Shown here piece by piece: positions 60,349 through 64,000 of a DNA stretch of 64,000 bases. Position 1 is the first letter of the stretch, and the number at the start of each line of letters is the position of its first letter. The position numbers and the translations under genes were made by a program. The stretch is taken from positions 2,617,964 through 2,681,963 of the forward strand of contig JAHCIA010000001.1 of the NCBI GenBank assembly GCA_026129465.1, in the 5' to 3' direction. Below the pieces are notes generated by a model. That model ran no database searches. It worked only from the letters and a program-made list of their open reading frames with translations, and was not told the origin of the DNA. This DNA is from Flavobacteriales bacterium. Its GTDB lineage: Bacteria; Bacteroidota; Bacteroidia; Flavobacteriales_F; PHOS-HE28.

Positions 60349-60912
60349 ATGAGCACCGCGACCGCCACCACCAGCAGCACCAGCACCAAGACCCTGTGGG
60401 CCATCGACCCCGCGCACAGCGAGATCACCTTCAAGGTGAAGCACCTGATGATCGCCAACGTGAAGGGCGCCTTCAAGACCTTCAGCGCGCAGATCGAAAC
60501 GCCGGGCACCGACTTCACAAAAGCCGGCATCGCCGTGGAGATCGACGCCGCGAGCATCTTTACCAACGAGGAGAACCGCGACAACCACCTGCGCAGCGCC
60601 GACTTCTTCGACGTGGAGAAGCACCCTACCCTCGGCTTCGTGGGCAAGGAGATGCGCGCGAAGGGCGACGACCACACGCTCACGGGCGAGCTCACGATTA
60701 AGGGCATCACGCACCCGGTGACGCTGGACGTGGAGTTCGGCGGCATCAGCAAGGACCCCTGGGGCAACGAGAAGGCCGGCTTCACCGTGAGCGGCAGGAT
60801 CAACCGCAAGGACTGGGGCCTGAACTGGAACGCCGCGCTGGAGACCGGTGGCGTGCTGGTGAGTGACGAGGTGCGCCTGAGCGCCGACATCCAACTCGTG
60901 AAACAGTCCTGA
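60349..60912 (+). CDS. yceI: YceI family protein
   Basis: 187 residues without an obvious signal peptide (a short S/T-rich N-terminus). The YceI lipocalin-like core is clear: LWAIDPAHSEITFKVKHLMIANVKGAFKTFSAQI, then AGIAVEIDAASIFTNEENRDNHLRSADFFDVEKHP, TLGFVGKEM, and the C-terminal DEVRLSADIQLVK. YceI proteins bind isoprenoid-like lipids. The absent signal suggests a cytoplasmic form. It is first in a likely three-gene operon with the extradiol dioxygenase and DsbA genes (10-bp and 3-bp gaps). Confidence 0.9.
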   Translation: MSTATATTSSTSTKTLWAIDPAHSEITFKVKHLMIANVKGAFKTFSAQIETPGTDFTKAGIAVEIDAASIFTNEENRDNHLRSADFFDVEKHPTLGFVGKEMRAKGDDHTLTGELTIKGITHPVTLDVEFGGISKDPWGNEKAGFTVSGRINRKDWGLNWNAALETGGVLVSDEVRLSADIQLVKQS

Positions 60913-60922
60913 TCTTCGGACG

Positions 60923-61810
60923 ATGGACCGCAAGAAGTTCCTTCTCTCACTAGCCACACTGCCGCTGGCAGGAGCCGCCATGAAACTCACCGACCTCAAC
61001 CGCATCACCGAACCCTTCAAGCCGAGCGCGCGCATGCCCGTGCTCTTCCTGGGCCACGGCAGCCCCATGAACGCGATCGAGGAGAACGAGTTCGTGCAGG
61101 GCTTCCGCAAGGCGGCCACCGAGCTGCCGCGTCCGCAGGCGATCCTGGTGGTGAGCGCGCATTGGGAAACGCGCGGCACGCAGGTGACGGCGATGGAACA
61201 TCCGCGCACCATCCATGATTTCGGCGGCTTCCCCAAGGCGCTGTTCGAGGTGCAGTACCCTGCGCCGGGTAGTCCGGAACTGGCGGCCGAGGTGAAGCAG
61301 AGCATCACCAGCGCTACGGTGGGTCTTGACCATAGCTGGGGCCTGGACCACGGCGCGTGGAGCGTGGTGAAGCACCTGTACCCGAACGCCGATGTACCGG
61401 TGATCCAGATGAGCATCGACTACTCGCTGAAACCCGAGCAGCACTATGCGCTGGCGAAGGAGCTGGCCAAGTTGCGCGACAAGGGCGTGCTGATCATCGG
61501 CAGCGGCAACATGGTGCACAACCTAGGCATGGTGGCCTGGGACAAGCTGAACGAGAGCTATGCCTTCGACTGGGCGGTGGAAGCACGCGCCAAGATGAAC
61601 CGGGCCATCATCAGCGGCGACCATACCCCGCTGGTGAACTTCCATGCGCAGGGCAAAGCCTACGACCTGGCGATCAACAGCGGCGAGCACTTTCTGCCCT
61701 TGCTCTACACGCTGGCCTTGCAGAACAAGGACGAGCAGGCCACGCTCTTCAATGACAAGCCGCTGGCGGGATCGCTCACGATGACGAGCGTGCGCATTGG
61801 CAAAGCCTGA
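60923..61810 (+). CDS. ygiD: 4,5-DOPA-type extradiol dioxygenase (YgiD family)
   Basis: 295 residues. The N-terminus MDRKKFLLSLATLPLAGAAM looks like a Sec-type signal, although most homologues are cytosolic. Class III extradiol dioxygenase motifs are present: MPVLFLGHGSPMNAIE (metal H), ILVVSAHWETRG (metal H), SWGLDHGAWSVVKHLYP and GSGNMVHNLGMV. The enzyme opens catechol-type rings such as DOPA; the native substrate is unknown. It is 10 bp downstream of yceI. Confidence 0.88.
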   Translation: MDRKKFLLSLATLPLAGAAMKLTDLNRITEPFKPSARMPVLFLGHGSPMNAIEENEFVQGFRKAATELPRPQAILVVSAHWETRGTQVTAMEHPRTIHDFGGFPKALFEVQYPAPGSPELAAEVKQSITSATVGLDHSWGLDHGAWSVVKHLYPNADVPVIQMSIDYSLKPEQHYALAKELAKLRDKGVLIIGSGNMVHNLGMVAWDKLNESYAFDWAVEARAKMNRAIISGDHTPLVNFHAQGKAYDLAINSGEHFLPLLYTLALQNKDEQATLFNDKPLAGSLTMTSVRIGKA

Positions 61811-61813
61811 AGC

Positions 61814-62812
61814 ATGCAACGCCTCGCCGTCGCCGCACTCTTCCTTTCCACACTCACCTTCCAGGGCTGCGCACAGCCCACCATTGACATGACCAATTCC
61901 ACGAATCCCCTCTTCTGCGACCCCGATACCGGCGTGTGCGCGGTCCCTGGCATGGACCCTGAAGCGGTCGCGCTGGAGCAGCAACCGCAAGCCAAGGCCA
62001 CGAAGCCGATCACATTGCTCTACTTCACCGACCCCATCTGCAGCAGCTGCTGGGGCGCGGAGCCGCAGTTGCGCCGCTTGAAGGCCGAGTACGGCGATGC
62101 GATCGACATCCAATACCACATGGGCGGTCTGTTGCCTTCGTGGGACGTGTACAACAGCGGCGGCATCGGCAAGCCCAGCGATGTGGCCGGCCACTGGGAC
62201 GAGGTGAGCCCGCACTACCGCATGCCCATCATCGGCGATGTGTGGCTGGAGGATCCGTTGCCCAGCAGCTATCCGCCGAGCATCGCCTTCAAAGCCGCCC
62301 AGCTGCAGGACCAAGGCAAGGCGCTCGTCTTCCTGCGTCGTCTGCGCGAGCAGGTGCTGGTGGAGAAGAAGAACATCACCAAGTGGCCGGTGATCGCCGA
62401 AGCGGCCTCTTTCGCGGGGCTCGATGCCGCACGTCTGCAGAACGACTACAACGGAGCCGCCAACGCGCTCTTCCAGGCGGACCTCACCCTGGCGCGCTCG
62501 CTCGGCGTGCGCGGCTTCCCCACCTTCATCTTCAGCAACGAGGCCGGTGAACGGCAACTGGTGTACGGCGCGCGGCCCTATGTGCAGTTCGAGGCGGCGT
62601 TGAAGGCGCTGAAGCCGGATGCGAAGCCAGCGGCCGTGCCTGCTTCGCTCCACGACCTGTTCAAGGTGCATCCTTCATGGTGCGCCGAGGAGGTGGCCGT
62701 GATGCTGGGCACCACGCACGATGCCGCCGAAGGGATGCTGAAAGCCGCTGAGACCAAGGGCGAACTGCGCGCCGTGCATACACGGAACGGGAGCGTGTGG
62801 CATGCCCGATAG
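61814..62812 (+). CDS. DsbA/FrnE family thioredoxin-fold protein
   Basis: 332 residues. The N-terminus (AVAALFLSTLTFQGC) resembles a signal or weak lipoprotein signal. The thioredoxin-type active site is C76-S-S-C79 in FTDPICSSCWGAEPQLRRL, followed by FrnE/DsbA-like helical sequence (IQYHMGGLLPSWDVYN, and GVRGFPTFIFSNEAGE, where P of the cis-proline loop is seen). A C-terminal helical extension of about 50 residues follows. It starts 3 bp after the dioxygenase stop and probably acts in oxidative folding or electron transfer in the envelope. Confidence 0.85.
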   Translation: MQRLAVAALFLSTLTFQGCAQPTIDMTNSTNPLFCDPDTGVCAVPGMDPEAVALEQQPQAKATKPITLLYFTDPICSSCWGAEPQLRRLKAEYGDAIDIQYHMGGLLPSWDVYNSGGIGKPSDVAGHWDEVSPHYRMPIIGDVWLEDPLPSSYPPSIAFKAAQLQDQGKALVFLRRLREQVLVEKKNITKWPVIAEAASFAGLDAARLQNDYNGAANALFQADLTLARSLGVRGFPTFIFSNEAGERQLVYGARPYVQFEAALKALKPDAKPAAVPASLHDLFKVHPSWCAEEVAVMLGTTHDAAEGMLKAAETKGELRAVHTRNGSVWHAR

Positions 62813-62830
62813 GCAAGTGCTGCTCAGCCC

Positions 62831-63220
62831 CTACCGGTTGAAGTACTCGATGAAGTACCTGCTCTTGAACAATAGCAGTAGGATCACCACATAGGTCACG
62901 AACTCCGATCCCATCGCGATGTACTTCGTCTTGTTGGTCATGTAGCCGAAGGTCTCGATCACGCAGAGCAGCATCATGAAGCTGTAGCCGATCAGCATGA
63001 AGGGTGGCGTCTTGCTCCAATGCGTGAAGTAGCCATAGAGGAAGCCGGCCGAGGCGTACAGCACCACCGACCAGTGCGGGATCAGGATGTAGGTGGGGAA
63101 GTCGGGATTGGAGAAGCGCTTCCAGGGAACGTTCGGTAGGAGCATCTCCATGAAACCGCCGCTCGCCCACAAGAGCAGCGCTGCGTGGATGAGGGCGAGC
63201 AAGTAGCCGAGGTACTGCAT
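62831..63220 (-). CDS. Conserved small membrane protein
   Basis: 129 residues with four predicted membrane helices (MQYLGYLLALIHAALLLWASG, VVLYASAGFLYGYF, FMLIGYSFMMLLCVIETFGY, FVTYVVILLLLFKS). The composition and helix spacing are those of a real integral membrane protein. No family name was recognised. It lies between the DsbA gene and asnS. Confidence 0.65.
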   Translation of the reverse strand: MQYLGYLLALIHAALLLWASGGFMEMLLPNVPWKRFSNPDFPTYILIPHWSVVLYASAGFLYGYFTHWSKTPPFMLIGYSFMMLLCVIETFGYMTNKTKYIAMGSEFVTYVVILLLLFKSRYFIEYFNR

Positions 63221-63293
63221 GTGCGTTGGGTTTGTTGAAGTTGCTCTGAACTCCGCGCCCTTTGCGCCTCCGCGTCTTAGCGGTGCGCCCTCC

Positions 63294-64000
<707 letters not shown>

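Overview
The window comes from a GC-rich member of the Bacteroidota, most likely a Flavobacteriales lineage. The evidence is a PorW/SprE-type lipoprotein of the type IX secretion system (T9SS), several secreted proteins ending in T9SS C-terminal sorting domains, SprB-type and ASPIC/UnbV-type surface repeats, and recurring Bacteroidota-style -7 boxes (TAnnTTTG or TAnnTTCG) close to start codons. No ribosomal RNA, phage, transposase or CRISPR array is visible. One tRNA with a CAT anticodon is present.

Layout. 0-12.2 kb, minus strand: a bactofilin, a large FG-GAP/ASPIC T9SS cargo protein, the PorW/SprE lipoprotein, then a tightly packed run of three secreted proteins (SprB-repeat/tail-fibre-like protein, putative glycoside hydrolase, T9SS cargo). 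12.5-22.5 kb: an M23 peptidase, a GH3-type adenylating enzyme whose 3' end is duplicated around a DUF433/DUF5615 toxin-antitoxin pair, an NlpE-META lipoprotein, a large BNR/sortilin-like secreted protein and a lipase-META protein. 22.8-39.4 kb, plus strand: mainly housekeeping genes (asparagine synthase, threonylcarbamoyl-AMP synthase, a cysteine-less ArsC-like protein, dxr, rseP, GtrA, a lone receiver, an FAD oxidoreductase, a 2041-residue alpha-2-macroglobulin, small exported proteins, methylmalonyl-CoA epimerase). 39.4-50.4 kb: HAD phosphatase, serine hydrolase, membrane glycosyltransferase-like protein, tRNA, galE, PAP2-like protein, rpoN, an Spx/ArsC protein, an AraC regulator, a universal stress protein and a K+/H+ antiporter. 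60.3-64 kb: a YceI/extradiol dioxygenase/DsbA cluster, a small membrane protein and the 3' part of asnS.

The most unusual region is a defence-type island at 51.6-60.0 kb, minus strand, lying between an SDR gene and the yceI cluster. It holds hsdR, a Fic-domain protein, and a single polypeptide that fuses the type I methyltransferase and specificity subunits and adds a basic AT-hook-like segment and a C-terminal helical tail. A three-gene module follows, in the order RelE/HigB-like toxin, HigA-like antitoxin with a long C-terminal extension, SecB-like chaperone. This is the order of a toxin-antitoxin-chaperone (TAC) system. The hsdR-fic gap holds iterated TGTAAAGAT half-sites and a perfect 32-bp palindrome. 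The fused specificity region carries a perfect 32-bp direct repeat 561 bp apart, which would allow in-frame loss of one target-recognition domain.

Two further patterns stand out. The SDR gene and the yceI cluster, on either side of the island, share an identically spaced promoter signature. Several genes have their -7 box only 4-7 nt before the start codon, which suggests leaderless mRNAs.
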